The notes below the pieces were generated by a model. The model was not told where the DNA came from, ran no database searches, and saw only the letters and a list, made by a program, of their open reading frames with translations. From Rickettsiella endosymbiont of Miltochrista miniata (lineage in GTDB: Bacteria; Pseudomonadota; Gammaproteobacteria; Diplorickettsiales; Diplorickettsiaceae), in assembly GCF_964031245.1 (NCBI RefSeq), contig NZ_OZ035017.1, positions 589,402 through 653,401 on the forward strand: a stretch of 64,000 nt of DNA, read 5' to 3'. Position numbers and translations under genes: made by a program. The stretch's first letter is position 1; every line of letters begins with the position of its first letter. This document shows positions 47,209 to 58,497 of the stretch, piece after piece.

Positions 47209-48447
47209 TTATATAACTTCAATTGTAGGAAATGGAAAAATAAATTTTCCTCCGTGAGCTAAATATTCTTTTTCTCTTCGCAAGATACTCTCTTTGAAGT
47301 GCCATGGTAAAACTAAAAAATAATCGGGTTTCATCTTTCGCGCCTCAATGTCAGAAATGATAGGGATATGCGTTCCTGGCGTTAAGCGGCCAAATTTTTC
47401 TATATTTACTTCAGCGATAGCAGGAATTTCTGCAGAAGTAAAACCACACATTTGTAACAATACATTTCCTTTTGTGGATGCACCGTAACCAAGTATTCGT
47501 TTTCCATCGGCAATAAGTATATGGATTAATTTTTTCAACTTATCTCTATGCTCAAAAACATGATCTTTAAACTTTTGATAGGGCTTAATCGTCGAGAATC
47601 CCATATTGTCTTCTTGCTCTAAAAGCCAATTGATTAAGGCAGTATCAGGTTTGATCGAATGGTTATTATTTTTTGTTGCTGTAATGGCAAAGCTGCCGCC
47701 ATTAATATTATTTAAACTTACTGTAAGAAACTTTAATCCTGAAGCATCTAAAATTTTTTTTATGACATTTAACGAATAATATTCTAAATGTTCATGACAA
47801 ATAGTATCGTAAGTGTTTAACCGAATCATCGCTGGCATATAGCTCTGTTCAAAGTGCCAAATTCCATCTTCTGCTAAAATTGTTCTAATTTCTTGCGCGA
47901 AATGAATTGGATTTTCCAAGTCATAGAACATCGCGATAGAGGTCACAATTTTTGCAGGCTTGTCTGTAGTCGAAAAATAGTTAGCTGCACTGAAATAATC
48001 TGGGATTAATTTAATTTCTTTGGGATAATAAGAAGAAAATTTTATTCCTGTTGGATCAATACCTATGCGCCGTATATTATGATTTGAATAGGCTTTAAGC
48101 AAAGTACAATCATTACTACCAATATCTAAGACAGTATTTCCAGTTTGTAATCCTACTAATTGCTCTAAATAATGTATTTTTTGAGTTAGATGTTCAACCA
48201 TTGACTGGTTAAGTCCAGAACGATACCCATAATTATCACCATACATTTCTGTGAAGTCACAAGAATGATTTAACTGTAAAAGACCACTTGTTGGACACCA
48301 TACTAATTCTAAAGGGGCAGTCGTAATGTTATCTGTTTTAGTCTGAGGAAAAACTCCTGTTAAGGCATGTTCGCCTAAATGTAAAACGCTAATTAGGTCT
48401 TTATTTTTTGAAACTCTACAGTGTTCAATTTGTTTATAGCCACTCAA
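47209..48447 (-). CDS. Sugar C-methyltransferase-like protein with degenerate zinc-binding domain
   Basis: 412 residues in the three-part layout of NDP-sugar C-methyltransferases (TylC3/CloU type): N-terminal zinc-binding domain, SAM domain (TVLDIGSNDCTLLKAY, about residues 105-120) and C-terminal Methyltransf_14 domain (ILGYGASTKGNVLLQMCGF). The usual CxxC pairs read CRVS and CPTS here, so one cysteine of each pair is serine. The active-region YDTICHEHLEYYSL is retained. With GDP-mannose dehydratase nearby, it may make a 3-C-methyl-6-deoxyhexose. It overlaps the preceding gene's stop by four bases. Confidence 0.82.
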   Translation of the reverse strand: MSGYKQIEHCRVSKNKDLISVLHLGEHALTGVFPQTKTDNITTAPLELVWCPTSGLLQLNHSCDFTEMYGDNYGYRSGLNQSMVEHLTQKIHYLEQLVGLQTGNTVLDIGSNDCTLLKAYSNHNIRRIGIDPTGIKFSSYYPKEIKLIPDYFSAANYFSTTDKPAKIVTSIAMFYDLENPIHFAQEIRTILAEDGIWHFEQSYMPAMIRLNTYDTICHEHLEYYSLNVIKKILDASGLKFLTVSLNNINGGSFAITATKNNNHSIKPDTALINWLLEQEDNMGFSTIKPYQKFKDHVFEHRDKLKKLIHILIADGKRILGYGASTKGNVLLQMCGFTSAEIPAIAEVNIEKFGRLTPGTHIPIISDIEARKMKPDYFLVLPWHFKESILRREKEYLAHGGKFIFPFPTIEVI

Positions 48448-50948
48448 TGTGTATTCTCCTTAGTTAATGTAAGAAAATTTTTATAAAAAAGTGCTATAAA
48501 ATTTGTAGAAAATTGTTCATAACTAAAATGTTTCATAGCATATTTACGTGCTGCTTGCTGAGCAGATAAAACTTTTTCTTTATTATTAATTGTATATAAA
48601 ATTGCATCAGCAAATTTTTCACAATCACCTACTTCAATCAGCTGCAAAGAAGTAAAGGTATCGCCAAGTTCATTAGTAATTTGTGGAATATTGGTAGCAA
48701 TAACGGGTGTGTTTAGAAAAAGCGCTTCATTAATTTGTGTTGGGAAATTACCTTCATTTTCTGATGTAAAGACCAAAGCGCTGGCTAATTGATAAACTTG
48801 TGTTAAAACAGTATCCGGTAAAGTCGGTAAGCTAATAATATATTTATTATCTTGTCTTTTGGGTGTAAATTTTGTAGTAAGGACACCGTATATTCTTCTC
48901 TTCATACCCTTTGCTCTTAATCGACCATTTAAAATATTTACAATTTCTGAAAAATCATCTAATCGTTTAGATGGTCTATCTCTCGTAGGATAAAAAACAA
49001 ACATATCAGGAAGTTTTTTGATTAATTTCTTGGTAAATGAATTCGCTTTTTTGGGGGGAGGTTGGAAGAGATAAGCTAATGGGAAATAGATAATTTTTTC
49101 TTTTTGCGCCCTTAACGCAGAATAAGGCAGATAATTTCGTGTGAACTCAGAATTAGTAAAAATTACTGTGGCCTTTTTTGCTAATTTTTTTCCAATATAA
49201 CACCATGACCAATGGTCGCCCATTTCCAAGGAGCCTTTATAAAAATGAGGTAGATAATCCGGAAGATATAAAAGTATAGGTTTTTTTATCGCACAGGTTT
49301 CAGGGAATAAATAATAGTGGGGAATTATAACAGATGAAATAGACTTATCTTGGTTAATAATTTTCGTATATGAAGTATTATTAATTTTATGAATCAAGTG
49401 AATAGAAAAGTTAAAGTATAAAATAATATTCTGAATTAAAGGGTTTTTAAGAAAAAAAATTATTTTATTAATTACTTTATTAAACAAAATAATTTTTAAT
49501 GAAAATAATTTTGCTTTGTTATTTATTTTTTTAAGTAAAATATTTTCTTGCGTATCTTCCAGTATGAATATTTTTAACTTTGTTAGATCGTTAATATTCT
49601 CTGAAAAAAAACCAAAAATTTTCCCAAAATCACGACGATGGCAAGTAACGATAACAGTACAACGCTGAGTTAAGACTCTAACCATTAAATTTGCGACACG
49701 TACTATACCTTCAACTGAATAATAGCTTAGTTCTGGACCTATCTCAATGTTAGCACCGAGCCGATGAAAAGGAATTAAGATAGATTTTTTAATCGAATGT
49801 TTCTCATTTAAGTTTTTTTTCTTTATAGTATTTATGTTGTAAAGTAATTTTATCGCGGGAACGACTTTTTGATTAGTCAAAATTTCAGTCATAGTTTTAT
49901 CAAAAATAGGCCACACATAATCAGGATGATAGAGTGTTCTCACGTCTTTTTGACTATGAATAATCTCATTACTTAATGAATAATCCCCCTTTTTTAATTT
50001 TTTTGCAAGTTTAACAAGCGCCGCTAAATCCCGTGCCTCGCCAGGTGCAGATAAATTTTTAAAATATCGAGACAACAAGCAGCCTTCCAAAAAGACAACA
50101 GGCCCACCTAAGGTCATAAATTCTATTGGAGGTAAATAGCAAGTGGCAGGTTCTGGATAGTGATAAATGAATCCTTTTAACTTAATTAAATGCGCTAGAA
50201 AATCCTTTCGTTCTAGTGTTCCAACAACTTGTGGGTCGGAAACAGGTAAGATTTGCACTCCAAAAATTTTAAATTGATTATCTGAAAAATAGCTTTTTAT
50301 AAGCCTATAATAATAATTATAGTATGGAATATCTAAAATACGCGGGCACATTAAACCCATACTATATTCCGGTGCATTGATATCTTGAAATCGCCATAAA
50401 TCTTTCAATTTCATAACATCATCAGATATACAATAAGGAATTATCCGTGTATTTAAATATTTTATCCAAGAATCTTCAATACGCAATACTTCTTCATTAT
50501 GAGGACAAAACCAAAAATTTTCGCGTTCTGTAATGAGATCAAGTATACGATTATCGGCCAAATAATTAGATAGAGCGTAAGGTTGGCCGTAGACCCTATA
50601 AATTACTTTACCATGATAAACTAATAGAAAATTTTTTAACCAATTCGGATCAATTGTGATAATAGCTACTTCAAAGTATTGATTCAGAATTTCTCCGATT
50701 TCAGATGAAATGGAATCATAGAAAAAATTAGTTTTGGAAAGAATACTAATGACTTCTTTTGGAAGTGTAGAATCGATTTGAGGTTTCCAATCAATAACTG
50801 CAGATTGGTCAATAACAGAACTTAAGTAAGGAGGATTAAATACCTCATACCCTAGCATTCGGAGCCTTTCAAGTTCCGTGTAGACTAACAATTTGTGCAT
50901 CCCGAGCCAAAATATACGTTTTTTGTTCGGAGAATTTGAAATTTTCAT
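48444..50948 (-). CDS. Large two-part glycosyltransferase (C-terminal GT4 domain)
   Basis: 834 residues. The C-terminal 330 residues form a GT4/GT-B domain, with FYPTRDRPSKRLDDFSEIV and the acidic donor-site region VFTSENEGNFPTQINEALF. The N-terminal 370 residues contain a second GT-B-like half, with YHYPEPATCYLPPIEFMTLGG similar to a donor-binding loop. A very AT-rich linker rich in Ile/Asn/Lys (about residues 440-560) joins the two. It may add two different sugars, as bifunctional O-antigen glycosyltransferases do. It ends with an ATGA overlap with the C-methyltransferase-like gene. Confidence 0.75.
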   Translation of the reverse strand: MKISNSPNKKRIFWLGMHKLLVYTELERLRMLGYEVFNPPYLSSVIDQSAVIDWKPQIDSTLPKEVISILSKTNFFYDSISSEIGEILNQYFEVAIITIDPNWLKNFLLVYHGKVIYRVYGQPYALSNYLADNRILDLITERENFWFCPHNEEVLRIEDSWIKYLNTRIIPYCISDDVMKLKDLWRFQDINAPEYSMGLMCPRILDIPYYNYYYRLIKSYFSDNQFKIFGVQILPVSDPQVVGTLERKDFLAHLIKLKGFIYHYPEPATCYLPPIEFMTLGGPVVFLEGCLLSRYFKNLSAPGEARDLAALVKLAKKLKKGDYSLSNEIIHSQKDVRTLYHPDYVWPIFDKTMTEILTNQKVVPAIKLLYNINTIKKKNLNEKHSIKKSILIPFHRLGANIEIGPELSYYSVEGIVRVANLMVRVLTQRCTVIVTCHRRDFGKIFGFFSENINDLTKLKIFILEDTQENILLKKINNKAKLFSLKIILFNKVINKIIFFLKNPLIQNIILYFNFSIHLIHKINNTSYTKIINQDKSISSVIIPHYYLFPETCAIKKPILLYLPDYLPHFYKGSLEMGDHWSWCYIGKKLAKKATVIFTNSEFTRNYLPYSALRAQKEKIIYFPLAYLFQPPPKKANSFTKKLIKKLPDMFVFYPTRDRPSKRLDDFSEIVNILNGRLRAKGMKRRIYGVLTTKFTPKRQDNKYIISLPTLPDTVLTQVYQLASALVFTSENEGNFPTQINEALFLNTPVIATNIPQITNELGDTFTSLQLIEVGDCEKFADAILYTINNKEKVLSAQQAARKYAMKHFSYEQFSTNFIALFYKNFLTLTKENTH

Positions 50949-51242
50949 TTTTTCAGATCTATAATTTATAAAACATCTAGATGATATAATTAATTTACAA
51001 TGGTTAAGTTTGTCTTAATGAAATTTTTTTATAATTTATCAACTATTATTTTTTTATAACTAAAGAATTTTTAATCTTAATGATATTAACAAATTTAAAT
51101 TTACAACCTATAAACTAATATCTTTATAGATAAAAAAATTAGTTCTAGATATTTATCAGCAAAAAACTTTTTAACATTATAAATTCCATTGTTAACCCAC
51201 GAGAAAGAAGGAATATTAAGAAAAATATCGCTACAGCATAAT

Positions 51243-52241
<999 letters not shown>

Positions 52242-52336
52242 TTAACAAAGTCCTATAAAAAATTCTACTATTATTAAATAGTCTATATAACTATACTTAA
52301 GCCTGCTCTTAATATCAGAATAGAAAGTTAAACAAT

Positions 52337-53488
52337 ATGAATATTATTTTAAATACACAAACTTTACAATCTACCTTAACTGGAATTGGGTGGTACACTC
52401 GTAATTTGCTACAAGGCTTGCAAAAGCATAAGATTATTAATCAACTTATTTGTATTCCTAGTTTAAAAGAGTCTAATCAGATAATAAAAAAAATTATTTT
52501 TCAAACAAATTTAAAAAAAATTATTAAATTTTTTCCCGGCACCTATTCTCTGTTAAGTCGGTATCGAAGTACACAATTTATAAAAAAAACTCGTTTTTTA
52601 GTTCATGATAAATATATTTATCATGAACCTTGCTATATATTAAGCCCTTATTTGGGTCCTAAAATTTGCACCATACATGATTTATCACATATTCATTATC
52701 CCGAATATCATCCTAAAGAAAGAGTAAAGTATTTAAGATATAATTTACCTATAAGTATAAATAATGCCGATCATATCATTACTGGATCTGATTTTGTTCG
52801 TAATGAGCTTATTAACCTTTTTTCATTATCACCTAATAAAATAACACGTATTTACCATGGGGTTTCTAATGTATTTAGACCACGTCAGTTTCATGAAATA
52901 AAAAAAACTATTTTAGCTTATAACTTACATGAAAAATCTTATTTACTTAGTGTTGGAACTTTGGAGCCGCGAAAAAATTTAGAACATTTAATCCAAGCTT
53001 TCAGCCGACTACCTGAAAAGCAGCGCAAAAAATATCCTTTGGTTTTGGTAGGAATCAAAGGGTGGAACACACGCTGTTTTGAAAAGCTAACTCGCTCGCT
53101 CATTAAAAAAGAACAATTGTACTGTTTAGGTTATGTGCCGGAAGCTGATTTGCCTTATTTATACTCTGGTGCATATGGATTTATCTATATATCCATATAC
53201 GAAGGCTTTGGATTGCCTTTATTAGAGGCGATGGCCAGTGGTATACCTACACTTGCCAGTAGTGAATCCGCAATGCCAGAAGTAGTGGGAGATGCAGCTA
53301 TGCCGGTTAACCCATTTGAAATAGATTTGATAGCAGATAAATTAAATCAATTAATAAATGATTTAACTTTACGTGACAGGTTAAAACAGCTAGGTCCTCT
53401 TCAGGCAGCTAAGTTTTCTTGGAAATCTTGTATAGAGGATACTCTGGCGGTTTATCGTCAAACACTAAATTCTTTAGGAATTAGTTAA
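52337..53488 (+). CDS. GT4-family glycosyltransferase
   Basis: 383 residues with a GT-B fold. TGIGWYTRNLLQGLQ is the N-terminal acceptor loop, LLSVGTLEPRKNLEHLIQAF begins the donor domain, and the EX7E motif lies in YEGFGLPLLEAMASG. Probably a mannosyl- or rhamnosyltransferase that builds the cytoplasmic glycan for the ABC exporter. It is divergent from gmd, and its 3' end overlaps a convergent methyltransferase gene by 15 bases. Confidence 0.88.
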   Translation: MNIILNTQTLQSTLTGIGWYTRNLLQGLQKHKIINQLICIPSLKESNQIIKKIIFQTNLKKIIKFFPGTYSLLSRYRSTQFIKKTRFLVHDKYIYHEPCYILSPYLGPKICTIHDLSHIHYPEYHPKERVKYLRYNLPISINNADHIITGSDFVRNELINLFSLSPNKITRIYHGVSNVFRPRQFHEIKKTILAYNLHEKSYLLSVGTLEPRKNLEHLIQAFSRLPEKQRKKYPLVLVGIKGWNTRCFEKLTRSLIKKEQLYCLGYVPEADLPYLYSGAYGFIYISIYEGFGLPLLEAMASGIPTLASSESAMPEVVGDAAMPVNPFEIDLIADKLNQLINDLTLRDRLKQLGPLQAAKFSWKSCIEDTLAVYRQTLNSLGIS

Positions 53489-54202
53489 ATTTTTAATCTG
53501 AATTTTTTGTACATATTGACCACAAGAAAAATTACGTAGTAAAGGTGTTTTCTCGAAATAAGGTTCAAAAAAATTCAATATTTTTGCTAAAAAATCTGGA
53601 CAAAACAAAGGTACAAACCCAACATACATCGATTCAATTATAAGTCCTCCATTATTTCTGAACCATTTATCTATTTTCCTAGGCGAATAAGATTTTTCTT
53701 CATGAGCGATGTGATACGGAGAAACTTTTTCTAATATTTTCAGCACAGGATTATATCCATTTGGTTCTGCCACAATAATTTCATTTGCGATATTGCATAT
53801 TATTTCGATAGCTTTTTCTACTTGGTATAAATGGTGCAAAACTCCTCGTACAATGGCTATATCATATTTTTTAATGAGTGGAATTTGATAAACATCCATC
53901 ACCTGAAATTCGATATTTTTTATATGCGCCATATTTTTTTTAGCAACCGCAATGGCAGCATCATTTGGATCAACCCCTGTCACAAATTCAGGATCTAATG
54001 CAAGAAGTTCCTCAGTAAATATGCCATCTCCACAGCCAATATCAATAATTTTTTTTCCCTTTATGTCGCCTAACGCCTGATGAATAACTTTGCTTGTTCT
54101 CGTGCTAGATAATATACTAGATAATCTTTTAGTATTTGAATATTGATATCCGCCATTGGCAATAACATCCGATTTAAATGTATCTATATTTTTTTCTTGC
54201 AT
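53474..54202 (-). CDS. Class I SAM-dependent methyltransferase
   Basis: 242 residues. Motif I is KIIDIGCGDGIFTEELL, motif II-like FVTGVDPNDAAIAVAK, and motif IV-like IAIVRGVLHHLYQVEKAI. The C-terminal part contains hydrophobic stretches that may bind a lipid-linked or sugar substrate. Target unknown. The gene overlaps a convergent GT4 gene by 15 bases and follows manC by 51 bases on the same strand, suggesting joint transcription from manC. Confidence 0.83.
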   Translation of the reverse strand: MQEKNIDTFKSDVIANGGYQYSNTKRLSSILSSTRTSKVIHQALGDIKGKKIIDIGCGDGIFTEELLALDPEFVTGVDPNDAAIAVAKKNMAHIKNIEFQVMDVYQIPLIKKYDIAIVRGVLHHLYQVEKAIEIICNIANEIIVAEPNGYNPVLKILEKVSPYHIAHEEKSYSPRKIDKWFRNNGGLIIESMYVGFVPLFCPDFLAKILNFFEPYFEKTPLLRNFSCGQYVQKIQIKNLTNS

Positions 54203-54253
54203 AATTAATTAATTTTCCTATTAAGCCGTTTTAAAAAATTTATATATTTAAAA

Positions 54254-55741
54254 TCAATGACAAAGATTTTCTTCTTTGCTAATTGTATGATGCTCCCGAT
54301 CATAATTATCTCTAAATCGGATAATATCGTCTTCACCTAAATAACTACCTATTTGTAGCTCAATCAAAATTAAGTCTTGGTCATCAAAATTACTTAAACA
54401 ATGTTTATGTCCCAGAGCTATAAAGGTTGATTCTTGCTCCTTTAGTATAATTTTTTTTTGATCATTTTCTACAGTGGCCGTGCCAGCAACGACAACCCAA
54501 TATTCACTGCGGTATTGATGCATTTGTAAGGATAAACTAGCACCAGCATGCACTATCAATCGTTTCAATTTATAATTTAGGCCTTGATCTAAAATGGTGT
54601 AATGCCCCCAGGGACGATAAACAGTTTGATGATAGCGATAAGACTCTTGTCCATTTAACTTTAATTCTTCTACTACTTGCTTGACTTTCTGCACCTGATC
54701 TTGCTCACAGATTAGCAAGGCATCAATAGTATCGACAATGGTTAAATTTTTTACTCCTAGTACGGCAATTAGTCTTCCAGGAGAATTTTGACTATAAATA
54801 GTCGTATTATGAGTTTCTTTTAAAAATGCATTTCCTACTATACGGTTACCATGTTCTGATGGTTCTAATAATGTATTTAATGCATCCCAAGAACCAACAT
54901 CTGACCAACCGAAATCTGCTGGTAGAACCGCAATATTTTGTGCTTTTTCCATTAATGCATAATCAATTGAAATATTTTCTAATACAGAAAAACTTTCTTT
55001 CTCTAATTTTATTTTATCTTGAAAGTTATTATTCTGTTTAATGCTTAATTTCCAACAATTTGATGCTTTAAGATAAAGTTCTGGCGCATATTGTTTTATT
55101 GCTTGTAAAAAAGCTTTAACACTAAAACAAAAAATACCAGAGTTCCAAAGATAATTGCCTTGTTCTATGAATGATTTTGCTTCTTCACATTTAGGTTTTT
55201 CGAAGAAATTTACAACTTTAAAAGCAGAATTTAACTCCTTAGATTCAAAATATTGAATATATCCATATGCTGTTTCGGGTTTGTGAGGAATAATTCCAAA
55301 GGTAGTCAATAAATTTTTTTTTGCTAGTTGATATGCTTTTGCTATGCTTGAGTTAAACTTGTCTTGGTTCAAAATGATATGATCGGCAGGTAATACCAAT
55401 AATATTGCTTCTGGGTCAATCATTTCTTTTATAAATAATGCGCTAAAGACGATGGCCGCTGCTGTGTTTCGAGAACAAGGCTCCAAAATAAAATTAAATT
55501 CTTTTGAGTTAGCTGCCAAACCCAAATCACTAAGCTCTTTTTTACTTTGATAATAATATTCAAAGTTAGTTACGGTGATAATTTTTTCAACATTAGGTAG
55601 GTTGACAGCACGTTGGTAAGTTTTCTGAATTAATGAATAAGGATCATTATTGAGCCGGATAAAGGGTTTAGGGTGTGCTTCACGAGAAACAGGCCATAAG
55701 CGAGACCCATTCCCACCTGACAAAACAACAGGGACAAGCAT
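54254..55741 (-). CDS. manC: Mannose-1-phosphate guanylyltransferase / mannose-6-phosphate isomerase
   Basis: 495-residue type II PMI-GMP enzyme. The N-terminal part carries the pyrophosphorylase signature VVLSGGNGSRLWPVSREAHPKP and the FFEKP region. A C-terminal cupin domain contains QMHQYRSEYWVVVAGTA, the metal-binding PMI motif. It supplies GDP-mannose, and perhaps mannose 6-phosphate, for Gmd at 51243 and for mannosyltransferases. Its strand matches gmd, but the genes are separated by a methyltransferase and an oppositely oriented GT4. Confidence 0.94.
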   Translation of the reverse strand: MLVPVVLSGGNGSRLWPVSREAHPKPFIRLNNDPYSLIQKTYQRAVNLPNVEKIITVTNFEYYYQSKKELSDLGLAANSKEFNFILEPCSRNTAAAIVFSALFIKEMIDPEAILLVLPADHIILNQDKFNSSIAKAYQLAKKNLLTTFGIIPHKPETAYGYIQYFESKELNSAFKVVNFFEKPKCEEAKSFIEQGNYLWNSGIFCFSVKAFLQAIKQYAPELYLKASNCWKLSIKQNNNFQDKIKLEKESFSVLENISIDYALMEKAQNIAVLPADFGWSDVGSWDALNTLLEPSEHGNRIVGNAFLKETHNTTIYSQNSPGRLIAVLGVKNLTIVDTIDALLICEQDQVQKVKQVVEELKLNGQESYRYHQTVYRPWGHYTILDQGLNYKLKRLIVHAGASLSLQMHQYRSEYWVVVAGTATVENDQKKIILKEQESTFIALGHKHCLSNFDDQDLILIELQIGSYLGEDDIIRFRDNYDREHHTISKEENLCH

Positions 55742-55991
55742 CTTATTTCATCCTTGAACTTAGTAGATTTTTAAAAGTAAGTCTTTGTTTTTTATCCTTT
55801 GGAGCTATTGTTATTGTTAAAGCTTGGAACTCTAGGTATGTTATTGAATACCAACTTTGGGCTTGAGTAAAGATTTAATCCTAATTTATCTAAATACATA
55901 CCCAAATAATTTAAAGACCATTGAAACATAGCTTTTTTAGTATATCAATATATCAACTGTATTCGAATGACTGGAAGGTCGCAAAGGACTT

Positions 55992-57131
55992 ATGGAAAAC
56001 ATTTTACATTTAGGAAAATTCTCGAATGAGCAAGTAGGGGGAATCGAAACTGTTGTTGATATGCTACTTACCGGATTGAGTCTTGATTTTAATTTGTTCA
56101 ATTTGGTTGCTAATAATTCTTTTAGAAATGAAATAATTGAACAATCAGGTTACATTGAATGTAGCATAGCTTTAGCAGGGATGTTTGCTAGGACTCCTTT
56201 TTGTCCCAGCATGCCTTACCATATAAAAAAACTTTATCAGCATTATCAGTTTTCTATCGTCCATTTGCATTTGCCCAATCCTATGGCGCACCTCGCTTCA
56301 GAAATTCTACCTGATTCAGTGAAACGAATTATTAGCTGGCATAGTGATGTGATAAGACAAAAGAAATTATTACGGCTCTATCAACCCTTTGTTAATCGCT
56401 TATTGAAGCAGGCCAGCGCGCTAATTGTATCGACCCCTTATTTAGCTGAACATTCTAAACAGATTAAAGCCGCCAGGGAACGTAATATTATTCATACTAT
56501 CCCTTACGGCGTGGATTTTGATTATTTTTTGATCAATAAATGCCAGGAAAAAATCGATCAGATTAAACACCAATATTCTCAGCGTTTTCTGGTATTTGCT
56601 TTAGGTAGACATGTCTATTACAAGGGATTTTGTTATTTAATTGAAGCAATGCAACAATTGCCTAAGAATATTATTTTGTTATTAGGAGGAGAGGGGGCAT
56701 TAACACAAAAATTGAAGCAACAAGTCAAAATTTTACAATTAGAACAACGAGTCTTTTTTCTGGGACAAATAGCTAAGCAAGATTTACCAGCTTATTATCA
56801 TGCTTGTGATTTATTTTGTTTGCCATCGATTAATGAAAGTGAAGCATTTGGAATAGCTCAATTAGAAGCGATGGCTTGTGCAAAACCAGTCATTTGTTGT
56901 GATGTGACTCAAGCTGCGAGTAATTTGAATCTAGATGCTGTGACTGGCTTTGTTGTTCCTCCACGCTGCTCTATAGCACTGGCAAATGCAATCTATAAGC
57001 TTTATCAGGAACCTTTATTGCTACAATCTTTAGGTCGATCGGCTTATCATTATGCTAAAGAAAATTTCACTACGCAAAAAATGGTAGCGCAGATAAAAAA
57101 TCTGTATCAAGAAATTCATCATTTTAATTAA
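55992..57131 (+). CDS. GT4-family glycosyltransferase
   Basis: 379 residues. The N-terminal KFSNEQVGGIETVVDMLL is a typical acceptor-side loop, HVYYKGFCYLIEAMQQL begins the donor domain, and the EX7E motif is in NESEAFGIAQLEAMACAKP. The family includes mannosyl- and rhamnosyltransferases of O-antigen synthesis. It is followed by a GT2 gene after 19 bases, probably in one transcript. The 250 bases before it contain no gene. Confidence 0.89.
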   Translation: MENILHLGKFSNEQVGGIETVVDMLLTGLSLDFNLFNLVANNSFRNEIIEQSGYIECSIALAGMFARTPFCPSMPYHIKKLYQHYQFSIVHLHLPNPMAHLASEILPDSVKRIISWHSDVIRQKKLLRLYQPFVNRLLKQASALIVSTPYLAEHSKQIKAARERNIIHTIPYGVDFDYFLINKCQEKIDQIKHQYSQRFLVFALGRHVYYKGFCYLIEAMQQLPKNIILLLGGEGALTQKLKQQVKILQLEQRVFFLGQIAKQDLPAYYHACDLFCLPSINESEAFGIAQLEAMACAKPVICCDVTQAASNLNLDAVTGFVVPPRCSIALANAIYKLYQEPLLLQSLGRSAYHYAKENFTTQKMVAQIKNLYQEIHHFN

Positions 57132-57150
57132 CATAATCCAAGAGAAATTT

Positions 57151-57957
57151 ATGTGTCCAATTAAACTTTCAATTAGTATAGTTATATACGGAGAAGATTT
57201 CTTACAAATAAAAGAATGCCTTTTAAGTTTGCTCAATGCGATTCCCAAAGATATTTCTCATAAAATTAGCATTATAGATAATGGTGCTTTAGAATTAAAT
57301 AAAAAAAATGATTTAGAATTCAAAATTAAAAATAATTTTACAAATTTACCAATTACTTATCTAATTTCTCCCAAAAACGGCGGTTATGGTTATGGGCACA
57401 ACCAAGTTATATTAACAAGTAATGCGGAATATCATCTAATTCTGAATAATGATGTGTATTTAATGCCCGATACGCTGAAAAATGCATTTGAATTTATGCA
57501 GCAGCATCAGCAAGTCGGCATGTTAGTTCCTGATGTATATGATATGGATGAAAACAGAGTACATCTTTGTCGGCATAATCCTAGCCTTTGGATTAGTTTT
57601 TTGCGTCGGTTTGCTCCTGATATTTTTAAGAAAATTTTTTTGAATCAATTAAGAAAATTTGAGATGCAAGATAAAAATTATAATGAAGTAATATTTAAAT
57701 TAAGTAATCCTACCGGTTGTTTTATGTTTTGCCGCTTGAATTTGCTTAAACGTTTAGGTGGGTTTGATGAAAAATTTTTTATGTATTATGATGACTCCGA
57801 TTTAGGTCGACGCTTGGCAAAAATTTCTGAAATTGCTTATTCACCGACAGTTAGAATCAAGCATGTTTGGCGACGTGCTCCCTATCGAGATAAACGTATG
57901 GCAAGGATTGCGAGTAAGTCTGCTTTATATTATTCGTGGAAATGGTTGTTAAAATAA
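57151..57957 (+). CDS. GT2-family glycosyltransferase (rhamnosyltransferase-like)
   Basis: 268 residues. The GT-A domain begins LSISIVIYGEDFLQIKECLLSLL, with NGGYGYGHN and LILNNDVYLMPDTL providing nucleotide- and metal-binding residues, and a later GGFDEKFFMYYDDSDLGRRL motif. WbbL-type rhamnosyltransferases share this layout. Its end overlaps the convergent rmlC gene by 9 bases. The rml genes in the neighbourhood make a dTDP-rhamnose donor likely, although this is inferred. Confidence 0.87.
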   Translation: MCPIKLSISIVIYGEDFLQIKECLLSLLNAIPKDISHKISIIDNGALELNKKNDLEFKIKNNFTNLPITYLISPKNGGYGYGHNQVILTSNAEYHLILNNDVYLMPDTLKNAFEFMQQHQQVGMLVPDVYDMDENRVHLCRHNPSLWISFLRRFAPDIFKKIFLNQLRKFEMQDKNYNEVIFKLSNPTGCFMFCRLNLLKRLGGFDEKFFMYYDDSDLGRRLAKISEIAYSPTVRIKHVWRRAPYRDKRMARIASKSALYYSWKWLLK

Positions 57958-58497
57958 TAAACCAGGTAAAATATTTTTTAGGCAAGCATAATTTTTATCT
58001 TTAGGTGAGATTATAGGCGCTGACAGTGGCCAATCAATAGCCAAGTTTGGATCGGACCAAAGTATGCCTCGCTCAGCTTCAGGATTGTAATAATCACTGC
58101 ATTTATAATGAAAATCAACGATCTCACTTAGTACGCAAAAACCGTGCGCAAACCCTTTTGGTATAAAAAGTTGATAATGGTTTTCATCGTTCAAAATAAT
58201 GCCAAACCAGTGCCCGAAAGTAGCAGAACCGGTCCTGATATCCACTGCCACATCAAATACACTACCGCGGATGACAGTGACTAATTTATCTTGGGCCTGG
58301 TTGATCTGATAATGCAGCCCTCGCAATACATTTTTACTGGAACGAGATAAATTATCTTGAACAAAATAAATATTTTTTTTTAGCAATCGTTGATAGCGTT
58401 CTGCCTGAAAAGCTTCTAAAAAAAAACCTCGTTCATCTTGATGAGACATCGGATCGATTACCATTAAATCTTGGATAGGTGTTGGTATAATTTTCAT
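57949..58497 (-). CDS. rmlC: dTDP-4-dehydrorhamnose 3,5-epimerase
   Basis: 182-residue cupin-fold epimerase. [19 protein letters not shown] contains the active-site histidine region, and [23 protein letters not shown] is the second half of the active site; [20 protein letters not shown] is typical. It acts third in dTDP-L-rhamnose synthesis. The start overlaps the rmlA stop by four bases, so rmlA-rmlC are coupled. Confidence 0.95.
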   Translation of the reverse strand: MKIIPTPIQDLMVIDPMSHQDERGFFLEAFQAERYQRLLKKNIYFVQDNLSRSSKNVLRGLHYQINQAQDKLVTVIRGSVFDVAVDIRTGSATFGHWFGIILNDENHYQLFIPKGFAHGFCVLSEIVDFHYKCSDYYNPEAERGILWSDPNLAIDWPLSAPIISPKDKNYACLKNILPGLLF

